Shown: positions 51,225-60,464 of the stretch, in pieces
Position numbering within the stretch: position 1 is the stretch's first letter
Layout: every line of letters starts with the position of its first letter
From: an uncultured Paracoccaceae bacterium
GTDB lineage: Bacteria; Pseudomonadota; Alphaproteobacteria; Rhodobacterales; Rhodobacteraceae
Direction: 5' to 3'
DNA length: 64,000 nucleotides
NCBI GenBank assembly: GCA_951812305.1
Contig: CATOSB010000008.1
Span: 1 to 64,000, forward strand
Made by a program: the position numbers and the translations under genes
The notes under the pieces: generated by a model
What the model was told of the DNA's origin: nothing
Seen by the model: the letters and a program-made list of their open reading frames with translations, nothing else
Databases searched by the model: none

Positions 51225-52229
51225 CTAACCCATACGCGATCCGGCGTCATCAAACCGGTGCACGTTCGATTCATCCGGGGTCACGAAAGCGGTGTCACCA
51301 TAGTCCAGTTGCACCTTGCCCGGGGCACGTATTGTCAGCGTGTCCGCGATGCCATCCACATCGAGGCGAATGAACGTATCACTGCCCAGATGCTCTGACA
51401 CACCGACCCGGCCCTGCCATTGCCCGGCCTCCGTCGACAGCATCATATGTTCGGGGCGAATGCCAATCGTCGCCGCATCCTTCTTTGCCGCCTCTTCGCC
51501 GTCGATGATGTTCATCATTGGTGACCCGATGAATTTGGCGACAAACAGATTGCGCGGTGTGTCATATAGTTCCAGTGGGCTACCGACCTGTTCGATCACA
51601 CCTGCATTCAACACCACGATCTTGTCGGCCATCGTCATCGCTTCGACCTGATCGTGGGTGACGTAGATCATTGTTGTGTCGAGCCGCTTGTGTAACTCGC
51701 TGATCTCCAACCGCATGCCGACGCGCAGCGCCGCATCCAAGTTCGAAAGCGGTTCGTCAAATAAAAACGCCGAGGGTTCACGGACGATGGCGCGCCCGAT
51801 GGCGACACGCTGCCGCTGTCCACCGGAAAGCTGTTTCGGGCGGCGATCAAGATAGTCGGTGAGATTTAGAACCTTGGCAGCGTTGTCGATCCGTCGAGCC
51901 TGTTCATCGCGACTATGGCCCGCCATTCGCAGCGGAAAGGCAATGTTCTGGGCAACCGTCAGATGCGGGTATAGCGCGTAGGACTGGAACACCATCGCCA
52001 GCCCGCGCTTGCCTGGTGGCAGGTCAGTCGCGTCTTGGCCGTTGATCTCGATGACGCCATCGGTCACGTCCTCCAACCCCGCGATCAGGCGCAAAAGCGT
52101 AGATTTTCCACAGCCCGAGGGCCCGACAAAAACGACGAATTCACCCTCGTCGATTTCCAGATCCAAGGGCGGGATGACCGTGACCGGACCGAAATCCTTT
52201 TGCACGGCTTTCAGTTGGATACGCCCCAT
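51225..52229 (-). CDS. ABC transporter ATPase, MalK/UgpC type
   Basis: 334 residues from MGRIQLKAV (ATG 52229), one base after the upstream stop. Walker A GPSGCGKST, Q-loop FQSYALYPHLT, signature LSGGQRQR, Walker B FLFDEPLSNLDA and switch THDQVEAM are intact. A C-terminal TOBE-type domain (IGIRPEHM) is typical of sugar or glycerol-phosphate importers. It energises the two permeases of this operon. The frame extends 21 codons further up but without a site. Confidence 0.93.
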   Translation of the reverse strand: MGRIQLKAVQKDFGPVTVIPPLDLEIDEGEFVVFVGPSGCGKSTLLRLIAGLEDVTDGVIEINGQDATDLPPGKRGLAMVFQSYALYPHLTVAQNIAFPLRMAGHSRDEQARRIDNAAKVLNLTDYLDRRPKQLSGGQRQRVAIGRAIVREPSAFLFDEPLSNLDAALRVGMRLEISELHKRLDTTMIYVTHDQVEAMTMADKIVVLNAGVIEQVGSPLELYDTPRNLFVAKFIGSPMMNIIDGEEAAKKDAATIGIRPEHMMLSTEAGQWQGRVGVSEHLGSDTFIRLDVDGIADTLTIRAPGKVQLDYGDTAFVTPDESNVHRFDDAGSRMG

Positions 52230-52230
52230 A

Positions 52231-53721
52231 TCAGCGGCTCCCTTCCCGGTGTTGGCCACGGGCCATGTGTTGTGGTGGCGAATGCAGCGCATGCGCGCCG
52301 CGCACGCAGGCGTCGACGAAACCTTGAGTTTTCAGGCTACTTTCGGATCGCCATTTTAGGATGTCGTCGATCAAGCGAGCGCGCGTTTCGGCATGAGCTG
52401 GATCGTCCCACAGGTTCACTTGTTCCTTAGGGTCGCTGGATAGGTCGAACAATTGGCCCTCGTCACTGTCGACAAAATGCACCAACTTTGTTGCGCCATC
52501 CAATAACATGGTCATCAGCCGGGTGTCGGTCAACAGATTATCATTGGAGTGTTCTGCGAACACCTTGCTGCGCTTGGGCACAGGCGTGTCGGAGAAATAG
52601 GGGGCGAGTGATTGCGCCTCCATCCAGCTGGGAACGTTGAGATCCGCCCATTCAAGGATCGTCGGACCCAGATCGAAAAGCGCAACGTTGTCGGAAACCC
52701 GTTTGCCCTGCGGAATGCTGGGGCCAGCAACCACACAAGGCACATGCACTGTGGACTGGTACATGTTCCATTTCTGCGAATGACCGTGATCACCTAAGGC
52801 GTCGCCGTGGTCGGAGGTGAAGACGATGATCGTATTGTCCAGATCACCGCGCGCTTCGATCATGTCGATGATCTCGCCCACCTGCGTGTCAATCATGGTG
52901 ACATTAGCGTAGTAATGTGCGCGTTGGCGGCGGGATTGCTCGGGTGTGGGATCGGCCAAATGCACCACACCGTCGGCATCGTCTCCGAGCATGAAGTCGC
53001 GCAGGCCTTGCAGGGCCTGGGGCTGCGCCTCTGGGTCGGGCGGGATCACGTCAGGCAAATCGCGGCCCTCGTAGAGATCGAGCGCGTCTTGCGTCGGATC
53101 ATAAGGCGGGTGTGGTCCCGGCAAACCCACTTGCAGGAAATACGGACCCTCACCGGTATAACGATCCAGCCACCATTTCGCCATTTGCCCGGTGAAGACA
53201 TCCGGGTGCAGGATTTCGTCCTGCTCCCACACCCACGCACCCAACTTTTCGCTATAATCCGTGGCGCGGCGCTGGGTGACACGGGACGGTTTTTCCTGAC
53301 CGCGCAGGAAAAAAGCCTTATCCCAATTGTCCAAATAGAACGGCAGGTTGGGGTGATCGCGGTCCTTGTTCTCGTTCACATGACGTTCGTGAAACCCGAA
53401 CGCGCCCTCGACCGGCATCGTGTGCATTTTACCGACGTTCACCGTGCGATACCCGGCCTCGGCGAGGTCCTTGACCCAGCAATACTGCCATGGCTCGTCA
53501 TTGCGGAATACGCCGTTCGTATGCGGGTAGGTGCCGCTGAACAAAGACGCCCGCGACGGGGCGCAGGAGGGCGAGGTGATATACATATTCTCAAACGCCG
53601 TGCCCTGAGCGGCCAGCCGGTCGAGATTGGGCGTGATCATGTGATCAAACCCCAGCGCCGCGATCGTGTCGTACCGTTGCTGGTCGGTGATGATGAAAAC
53701 GATATTCGAACGCATGCTCAC
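52231..53721 (-). CDS. Sulfatase (Cys-type)
   Basis: 496 residues. IVFIITDQQRYDTIAALG, C-A-P-S-R in SPSCAPSRASLFSG, GKMHTMP, VGLPGPHPPYDP and FTSDHGDALGDHGHSQKW are all intact. No signal peptide. The start overlaps the permease stop as ATGA and the stop is followed after one base by the ATPase gene, so it is fully embedded in the transporter operon. Confidence 0.92.
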   Translation of the reverse strand: MSMRSNIVFIITDQQRYDTIAALGFDHMITPNLDRLAAQGTAFENMYITSPSCAPSRASLFSGTYPHTNGVFRNDEPWQYCWVKDLAEAGYRTVNVGKMHTMPVEGAFGFHERHVNENKDRDHPNLPFYLDNWDKAFFLRGQEKPSRVTQRRATDYSEKLGAWVWEQDEILHPDVFTGQMAKWWLDRYTGEGPYFLQVGLPGPHPPYDPTQDALDLYEGRDLPDVIPPDPEAQPQALQGLRDFMLGDDADGVVHLADPTPEQSRRQRAHYYANVTMIDTQVGEIIDMIEARGDLDNTIIVFTSDHGDALGDHGHSQKWNMYQSTVHVPCVVAGPSIPQGKRVSDNVALFDLGPTILEWADLNVPSWMEAQSLAPYFSDTPVPKRSKVFAEHSNDNLLTDTRLMTMLLDGATKLVHFVDSDEGQLFDLSSDPKEQVNLWDDPAHAETRARLIDDILKWRSESSLKTQGFVDACVRGAHALHSPPQHMARGQHREGSR

Positions 53722-54548
53722 CCCTTAACCGCGCCGGAAAGCGACTGCACGATGTAACGGTTGGCGATCGCCATCAGTGGCAGGATGGGCAGGGTCAGCG
53801 CGATGCTGGCGACGGCAATCGAGGCCCAGTCCACGCTATCGAAGGAAATGAAGTTCATCACGGCAACGGGTGCGGTAGTGGTATCGGATCTGGTGATGAT
53901 CAGCGAATAGAAGAAGTCGTTCCACGCCACGAGGAAGGCAAGGATCGCGGCAGCGACGGCACCGGGTCGCGCGGCTGGCAGCGCGACCAGCAGGAACGCC
54001 TTGGTGAGCGATGCGTCATCCATGATCGCGGCCTCGATCAGCTCATCGGGCACCTGGCTGAAAGAATTCCACATCGACCAGGTCACCAGCGGCAGGGTCA
54101 GCGTCATATAGGCAAAGACGAGGCCGGTGTACGTGTCGATCAGCCCGGCGTTGACGTAGAGCAGGAACAGTGGGATTACGAACCCGACGGGCGGGGCCAT
54201 GCGCAACAGCAGCAACACCCAAGAGGCGATGAACTTACCCGACACCCGCGACTTGGCCAGCGCGAACCCGGCGGGCACCCCGACCAGCATGGCCAGAACC
54301 GTCGACGCGCCCGCGGTGATGAACGAATTCAGCAACGCCTTGGGAAAATCCGACCGCGTGATGTTAAAGAAATTGTCCAGCGTCAGGGCCAGCGGGCTTT
54401 CCCAGATCGGCTCGAACACCGCGGTGGGTGTTCGGATGGCCAAGAGCAGCGCCCAAGCGGTTGGTAAGGCTGCAAAAAACAGCAACGCCAGCATCACAAT
54501 GATGCCGATGGATCGCTTGACGCGGAATTCGCGGCTGTTGTCGATCAT
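53718..54548 (-). CDS. Sugar-type ABC permease (MalG-like)
   Basis: 276 residues from MIDNSREFRVKRS (ATG 54548; AGAGGG upstream), six membrane segments, and the cytoplasmic EAA loop LIEAAIMDDASLTKAFLLVALP. It pairs with the permease at 55729-56613. The IS630 element now lies between the two genes, 35 bp upstream of this start, so its transcription may depend on readthrough of the IS. Confidence 0.93.
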   Translation of the reverse strand: MIDNSREFRVKRSIGIIVMLALLFFAALPTAWALLLAIRTPTAVFEPIWESPLALTLDNFFNITRSDFPKALLNSFITAGASTVLAMLVGVPAGFALAKSRVSGKFIASWVLLLLRMAPPVGFVIPLFLLYVNAGLIDTYTGLVFAYMTLTLPLVTWSMWNSFSQVPDELIEAAIMDDASLTKAFLLVALPAARPGAVAAAILAFLVAWNDFFYSLIITRSDTTTAPVAVMNFISFDSVDWASIAVASIALTLPILPLMAIANRYIVQSLSGAVKG

Positions 54549-54583
54549 GCCGAAACCCTCTGGTTCAGGCGCGCGACGTAATA

Positions 54584-55748
54584 CCAAGGGTTATTCAATC
54601 TGACCGACTTTCGCCCAGTTGCGGCTTGCGATGGATGTGATGGTTTGCGGTCTTGCGATGAGGTTGTTCCAGGCCTCGCACCCCGCGTCGAGAATCGCGT
54701 CATATGTGTCGAACGTCCGGTTTGCGAGCCATGTCTGGCGGAGATATTGCCAAATGTTTTCGGTTGGATTCAGCTCTGGTGATTTGGGCGGCAGAAACAT
54801 GAGCGACAGGTTTTGCGGGATTTCCAGAGCGGATGTCGTGTGCCAGCCGGCTTGGTCCATGAGGATGACGGCGTGGGCGCCATCGGAGACAATTTTGCTG
54901 ATTTCTTCCAGGTGGCGCTGCATCGCATAGGTGTCGGCTGCTGGCATCATGATCGCCGCGCCGGTGCCGCGTTCGGGGCAGATGGCGCCAAAAAGATACG
55001 CATTTTGGTAACGCTGATCGGCGGGCTGGCGGGGCCGTGTGCCCTTGCGTGCCCACTGGCGGACGCGGGTGTTCTTCTGACCGAGACGCATCTCGTCCTG
55101 GAACCAGATTTCGACGGGTTTGTCCGGCGGCACCCCCTGAAGCGTCTCCTTCAGATTGTCGCCGAAGTTTTTTTGAAATCCTCAATGACCTGCACGTCCT
55201 GCCCCGGGTGCTGAGGGCGTGCGCTGATGTGGGAAAAGCCCAGATTGTGCAGAATCTGCCCCACATGGCGCTCGTGATAGTCGACGCCAAAACGCGCCTT
55301 GATCACATTCTTCAAATCGACCCGCCGCCAGCGGACGACACCGTCCTTTTCAGGATCAGGACCGGTCTCGACAAGAGCCGCCAGTTCATCCAGTTGCGCA
55401 TTGTCAAGGCGGGATCGCGAGCCTCCTCGCTGCCGATCCAGCAGCCCCGCTGGACCATCAGCGTTGAAACGGAGCACCCAGTCCCTGAGCGTTTGCCGGT
55501 CCATCCCGCCAATGCGGGCCGCAGCCCCACGCGACATGCCATCGGCGATAGCGGCAAGCGACAAAAGCCGTCGGCTCTGCCGGGCATCAGAACTCTCTGC
55601 GGCAAGCTTGCGCAGATCATTGGCGGTAAAATCGGCTCGCATCGGTATCCTGGCTGGCATCGGTGGTCTCCTTTGCCAATCTTGAATCACCTCAGCACCT
55701 CAGGCGGTACCCAAAATCCATAGCTGAGTCATTTTGAAGCACCCTTGG
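54584..55748 (-). mobile_element. IS630-family element (1,165 bp)
   Basis: Ends CCAAGGGT...TTCAA in inverted orientation, flanked by TA dinucleotides at 54582-54583 and 55749-55750, as expected for IS630/Tc1 elements. It inserted a few codons before the original stop of the upstream permease gene. Confidence 0.88.
54591..55660 (-). CDS. IS630 transposase, two frames joined by a probable -1 frameshift
   Basis: The first frame (55660-55151; AAAGGAGAC upstream) carries the helix-turn-helix part (SRGAAARIGGMDRQTLRDWV) and ends just after FKKTSATI. The second (to 54591) carries the DDE part: IEIWFQDEM (D), VILMDQAGWHT (D) and PPKSPELNPTENIWQYLRQ (E). At 55168-55174 the minus strand has seven A (C-AAAAAAA-C), a slippery run. 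A -1 shift there joins the frames through FQKNFGDNLKETLQG, which matches family members. Programmed frameshifting is known for IS630-family elements. Confidence 0.85.
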
Positions 55749-56613
55749 TATAAAAGCTGATCAGCGCCGCCGTCGCGAACAACAAAACCGCAATTGACGC
55801 GCCATAGGCGACGTTCGAATTCTGGAACGTCTGCACATAGGCATAGAAATTCGTGGCTTGGGTGGATCGCCCTGGGCCGCCTTTGGTAATGACAAAAATC
55901 ATCGGAAAGTGCTTCAGGGAATCGATGAAGCGAAAGAGCGTGATCATCAACAACGCAGGCATCAACAAGGGCAATGTGATGAAGATGAAGGTCTTTACCC
56001 GCGTGGCGCCGTCCAGGGCGGCGGCCTCATCCAAGTCCGGCGATATACCCTGCAACGCCGCTAGGATGATCAACATGGCAAACGGAAAGTTCGTCCAGGT
56101 ATCCGCCATGATGATGGCGAACAGGGCGCCGTTTTGCGTGGTCAGGAAACTTGGGACCGTTATGCCGAACAGGTCAAAAAAAGCGTTGATCGGTGACAAA
56201 GTTGGTGTGAACAGGGACAACCAGATCAGGGCCACGGCTACATGAGGTACGGCATAGGGGACCAGAAACAGGACCCGCCCGACCCGCCATTTGCCTGTGA
56301 TCTTTTGCAAGCCCACAGCCACAGCCGTGCCGATGATCACCTGCGCGGCAACCCCAAATACCGAAAGGACCGCCATGACATAGATCGAATTCATCAGCCG
56401 CTTGTCGCTGACCAGCTTGATGAAGTTGTGAAAGCCGTAATTGCCCTTGGAGCCCCGGATCAGGTGATAGTCGCTGAATGACAGGGCTAGCATCCCGGCA
56501 AGCGGGACAATCGCGAATATCCCAACGGCCAGAATCGCGGGGATGATCATCCTGCGATAGCCGCGCTCCAGCTCGTAAGTCGCGCCGCGCCGTTTCGCCG
56601 TGGTGGGTGTCAT
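55729..56613 (-). CDS. Sugar-type ABC permease (MalF-like), C-terminus altered by IS630
   Basis: 294 residues with six membrane segments and the EAA loop LDEAAALDGATRVKTFIFITLP. The last codons come from the IS630 end (FYTKGASK); without the IS the protein would end FYTSRA. The change affects only the final residues after the last helix, so function is probably kept. It lies 65 bp after the binding-protein gene. Confidence 0.92.
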   Translation of the reverse strand: MTPTTAKRRGATYELERGYRRMIIPAILAVGIFAIVPLAGMLALSFSDYHLIRGSKGNYGFHNFIKLVSDKRLMNSIYVMAVLSVFGVAAQVIIGTAVAVGLQKITGKWRVGRVLFLVPYAVPHVAVALIWLSLFTPTLSPINAFFDLFGITVPSFLTTQNGALFAIIMADTWTNFPFAMLIILAALQGISPDLDEAAALDGATRVKTFIFITLPLLMPALLMITLFRFIDSLKHFPMIFVITKGGPGRSTQATNFYAYVQTFQNSNVAYGASIAVLLFATAALISFYTKGASK

Positions 56614-56678
56614 GAAATACCTTGAACCGTTTGTGTCGCCCGGCGAAGTTCCCCGCCGGGCGACCTATCGAGAAACCG

Positions 56679-57953
56679 TTACTGACCGAGGATGTCGGCC
56701 ATTTCGGCTTCGGCGTTTTCAAGCGCCTCTTCCGGCGAAATCAACCCGTTCACCGCGGCGTTGATATTCTCGCCGATCGCGGCACCCAGCGCGGGCCATT
56801 CCGGCAACAACGGACGGTAGTGACCGATGGCCAGGTTCAGCGCGTCCGCCTGCACCTGCAGGAATTCCGGATGCACCTTCTCATACTTGGCCACAACGTC
56901 TGCGTTTTCGGCAACCGGGATGGTGGTGAAGTTCGCGAACGGTTCTGACAGCGCTATCTTGATCATTGTCTCAGGGCTGACCGCCCATTCGATGAACTTT
57001 GCTGACAGTTCCGCATTTGGCGCAGAGGCCGGGATCCCAAGCCCGTGCACCGCGATCGCGGGGGAGCGGCCAGCCGGGCCACCCGGCGGCAATGCCAACC
57101 CAGTGTTTTCGGCATGTTGGTTCTTACCCGGGTCAACGATCTGGGCCACAACACCGGTTCCCTCGACCGCAAAGACGATCTGACCGTTCTGAGCCGCTGC
57201 GTTCACCTCAGAGAAGTTGAAGTTGCCTGCGCCTTGTGGGGCGAATTCGTTGATCAGGCGCATATAGACATTCAGCGCCTCCAGCGTTTCGGGTGAGTTG
57301 ATGGCTGGGGTCAGGTCACCTCCGACATAATCCGCAAAGAATTTGCCACCATAGGCGCGCATGATCATCGGGAAAATGAACATGTTGAAACCCTGACCGG
57401 GCACCGCGCGCAGCGCGATGGCCGTTTGATCACCATCCATAAGCTGTGGCGCGATTTCCAGCATCTCTTCCCAGGTCTGCGGCACGTCCAGACCGGCAGC
57501 CTCCAGCACGTCCTCGCGATAAGTCATCAGACCGGTCGCTGCCATGAAGGGCACCGCCCATTGCTCGCCGCGGACGTTATAGGCATCGAGCGGCCCGGCC
57601 ATGATGTCATCCTTGACCGCCATCGCATCCACTTCGGATGTAATTGGTTTCAGCCAATCCGCTGCCACCCAGCGCTGCACCTGAATGACCGGAGTGTGGA
57701 CCACGTCGATGTCACCCGAACCGCCAGTGAACGTCAGCGTGATGCGGTTCTCGAACACGTCCTGACCGACAACATCGATATTGGCCTTGATGCCGGTTTC
57801 GGCCTCAAAATCACCCGCCAGTTTCTGCAAGCCGCGCGTGTAGGGCATGCCAAATAGCACGACGTTGACCTCTTCGGCCTGAGCCGCCGTGGGCGCAAGT
57901 GGTGCGGCCAGGGCAAAGCTGGCCACAAGGGCCGTTGATAGAAAATGTTTCAT
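56679..57953 (-). CDS. ABC transporter sugar-type solute-binding protein
   Basis: 424 residues. Signal peptide MKHFLSTALVASFALAAPLA ending near AQA; mature part with LAGDFEAETGIKANIDVVG, TFTGGSGDIDVVHTP and PFMAATGLMTYREDVLEAAG, the family-1 binding-protein pattern. It captures the substrate in the periplasm for the two permeases downstream. It is the first gene of the operon that also carries three sulfatase-family genes, so a sulfated sugar or polyol-like ligand is a reasonable guess. Confidence 0.92.
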   Translation of the reverse strand: MKHFLSTALVASFALAAPLAPTAAQAEEVNVVLFGMPYTRGLQKLAGDFEAETGIKANIDVVGQDVFENRITLTFTGGSGDIDVVHTPVIQVQRWVAADWLKPITSEVDAMAVKDDIMAGPLDAYNVRGEQWAVPFMAATGLMTYREDVLEAAGLDVPQTWEEMLEIAPQLMDGDQTAIALRAVPGQGFNMFIFPMIMRAYGGKFFADYVGGDLTPAINSPETLEALNVYMRLINEFAPQGAGNFNFSEVNAAAQNGQIVFAVEGTGVVAQIVDPGKNQHAENTGLALPPGGPAGRSPAIAVHGLGIPASAPNAELSAKFIEWAVSPETMIKIALSEPFANFTTIPVAENADVVAKYEKVHPEFLQVQADALNLAIGHYRPLLPEWPALGAAIGENINAAVNGLISPEEALENAEAEMADILGQ

Positions 57954-58610
57954 GTTTCCTCCCTAGGGTTTACCCCGCCGCGCACTAACCTCCGCGCAAC
58001 GGCATGGCATGGTGTTTTGGCCGCAGTCTATTTGCGGCGCTCTCTTGATAAACGAGCTCTGAAAGCTCTTCGCGCGCCTTGAGCAGCGCGTCTTGGTATT
58101 TCTCGATGGGGGCGCAGGCTTTGGACGCAGGTTCTGCCAAAGCCAAAAGATGCAGAAATTTACCATCTGAATCTTGGATGACGGTCGCAAAACGGCGGAT
58201 ACCCACGTGGTTGCCAAGCAGATCGGCAGCGAACACCTCTTCACGAATGCTGTCTAGTTGGGCTTGGACCTCCGCCACCGGCAGCGCTGTATTGAGGCTG
58301 CCCGGCTCGCGCATTGTTTCGTAAAAGCCATCGGTGAAGAAACGGGCTTCGACAATATCCCAATCCAAACGGCTGAGATAAAGCTGCGACAACACATCCA
58401 GTTCATAAAGCGACCGACGAAAACCGACACCGGCACGGATCACCACATTCGGGTCCGGGTAGTCGGTTTTCGAGTGCCAAAGTAACTCGTGTCCGGCAAC
58501 CACGACCACTTCCGCTGACACGCCGAGTCTATCCGACAGCCCACGCATAGTTTCATCCAGCTTGGCTAAATAACCCCGATTCTGGATAAGACGTTGGCGT
58601 CACCAGTGCA

Positions 58611-59051
58611 CTACTCGACAGAATTTTTTCGTAGTTTTTTGATTCGTTTTTTACGATACTCGTTGACCCTTTTTCGCAGAGGGTTGCGATGAGGGATTTC
58701 CACCATTGTTATGGAAATGATCCTCGGTTCTCTCAAAGCCTCATTTGGCTCCAGTTCAACGGCAATTCCGCCAAACTCTCCAAGAAATAGAACATTTGAA
58801 ACGGTTTCGTGATCCGCTTTGAATGTATCAGGGTCATTTTTCCGTACGTGTTTCGGGATGATCACCTGAAAGGGAGTGGCAGCCATCAGATCGAGCACAA
58901 GTGTCATGGTTCTTTTAGGGAGCGCAGCCAGTTCATTGAGCTTATCCGTGAGGGCGTAGAAACGGTTGGGGTCCTCTTCCATCATGTCGAACATGAGGTC
59001 CCGGATCTTCTCATAAGCGAGATCTTCGTTGATTGGGAAGTTGTTCTCCAT
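58611..59051 (-). CDS. Passenger protein of IS982, copy 2
   Basis: 146 residues, the same protein as at 2144-2584 with Phe instead of Leu in the DPNRFYAL segment. The open frame and the AAAAGG ribosome-binding site are kept. Confidence 0.65.
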   Translation of the reverse strand: MENNFPINEDLAYEKIRDLMFDMMEEDPNRFYALTDKLNELAALPKRTMTLVLDLMAATPFQVIIPKHVRKNDPDTFKADHETVSNVLFLGEFGGIAVELEPNEALREPRIISITMVEIPHRNPLRKRVNEYRKKRIKKLRKNSVE

Positions 59052-59179
59052 GGCGCGCACCTTTTGCCCCGTGTTGACCAGCCTGAATGCCCCCGTGATT
59101 AGTATGGGGTGAGAGGGGTTTCCAAGTACGTTGCCCCATGATTCAAGGTTCAAAAGCGACACAATATGGACCGCCACTC

Positions 59180-60073
59180 ATGTCGATCACTAACACCGCA
59201 CTTTTTGTCTGTCTCGATGATTTTGCAAAAACCTACGAGGACTGGGAGCGCCACCGGTTGATCCCCTCGGGTCGTCAGAGGCTTCGCTCCGGCAAGCTGA
59301 CCCTGGGGGAGAGCCTGTTCATCATGGTCTTGTTTCACTTGTCGCCGTTCAAGGACTTCAAACATTATTGGATTTATGGCGTTGAGCAGAAATACCGTGA
59401 CTGCTTTGGCAACCTCCCGAGCTATGGTCGGTTTGTCAGCCTCATGCCAAGATTAATGGTGCCGTTTTGCATACTGCTGCACTGCTTCAGCGGTGAAAAA
59501 ACCGGCGTCTATTTTGCCGACAGCACTAAGCTCGCGGTCTGCCACAATGCCCGCATTAATCGAAACAAGGTCTTCAAGGGGCTGGCAAAGCGCGGTCGCA
59601 GCACAATGGGCTGGTTCTTTGGCTTCAAACTGCATCTAATCATCAACAACAAGGGGGAGATCATGGCCGTCAAAATCACGGCAGGTAATGTCGATGATCG
59701 AAAGCCGTTTGAAGCCATGATCGCGGGCCCCGAAGGCAAAATATTTGCTGATAAGGGCTATATCTCCAAATCCCTCTTCCAACGGCTCTGGCAGCGTGGG
59801 CTCCACCTCGTCACCGGCATTCGCCGCAACATGAAAAACTATCTCCTGCCAATCCTGAACAAAATCCTGTTGCGAAGGCGGTTCATCATCGAAACTCTGT
59901 TCGATAAGTTGAAAACCAGCATGGGACTGGAACACACTCGACACAGATCGCCTGCCAACGCATTCGTACACCTCATCTCGTGTGTCGCAGCCTATATGCT
60001 CGGGAAAACCAAAGTTAAAATGGGACCCATAACCGTGCCGGAAACAATCAGGCAGGTCGAATACCAGATATAG
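59180..60073 (+). CDS. IS982-family transposase, copy 2
   Basis: About 297 residues, same as copy 1 with three substitutions (LRSGK, FGNLPSY, AGPEGK). The Leu-to-Pro change lies next to the second catalytic block (KIFADKGY) and might reduce activity. No stop or shift. Confidence 0.9.
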   Translation: MSITNTALFVCLDDFAKTYEDWERHRLIPSGRQRLRSGKLTLGESLFIMVLFHLSPFKDFKHYWIYGVEQKYRDCFGNLPSYGRFVSLMPRLMVPFCILLHCFSGEKTGVYFADSTKLAVCHNARINRNKVFKGLAKRGRSTMGWFFGFKLHLIINNKGEIMAVKITAGNVDDRKPFEAMIAGPEGKIFADKGYISKSLFQRLWQRGLHLVTGIRRNMKNYLLPILNKILLRRRFIIETLFDKLKTSMGLEHTRHRSPANAFVHLISCVAAYMLGKTKVKMGPITVPETIRQVEYQI

Positions 60074-60464
60074 CGCTTATCCAGAACTCAGGTTAAATAG
60101 ACTTCAGACATCGGGACGTTGCGTTCCAGACGGAAGTTGCGAACCACATATTTCTCGCTGGTTCTGAACAGATAGCCCCAATCTGACAGCGATTTAATGA
60201 TGCGATTGAGCGTTGAGGGTGAAAGACCACAATCGCGCGCGATATCAACCTGCTTCAGGGGCCCGGGCCCAGCGGCCATGACATATTCCAAAACCTGCAA
60301 TGTGCGCTCCGTCGGATTCACGGTGAATTTCACTATTGGAACTAAGAATTCCATATTTGGAATTTACGGCAGTATTTCTACATCAACAATTCATGTCAAT
60401 GCCCGACTTTCACCCAAAGACGAAAAGCCTTGTCCGTTTTTCGCCTCGCGGATTAAGAAATAAG

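Larger units (their letters stand above)
58573..60093 (+). mobile_element. IS982-family element, copy 2 (1,521 bp)
   Basis: Same ends and length as copy 1; target duplication TAAATA at 58567-58572 and 60094-60099. A few substitutions separate the copies (in the transposase A/S, T/N and L/P; in the passenger L/F). Confidence 0.93.
57985..60354 (-). pseudogene. IclR-family regulator split by IS982 copy 2
   Basis: The N-part (60354 to 60094) carries the winged helix: TERTLQVLEYVMAAGPGPLK, DIARDCGLSPSTLNRIIKSL, WGYLFRTSEKYVVRNFRL. The C-part (58572 to 57985) is the IclR effector domain from MRGLSDRLGVSAEVVVVAGH on. Removing the IS and one TAAATA joins them as SEVYLAKLDETMRGL. Located directly upstream of the ABC operon in the same direction, it is its likely regulator and is now non-functional. 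Confidence 0.88.

Noticed and set aside
2106..60093. The two IS982 copies as ends of a 58-kb composite transposon
   Set aside because: Each copy has its own matching 6-bp target duplication (TCCATA and TAAATA), so each inserted independently.
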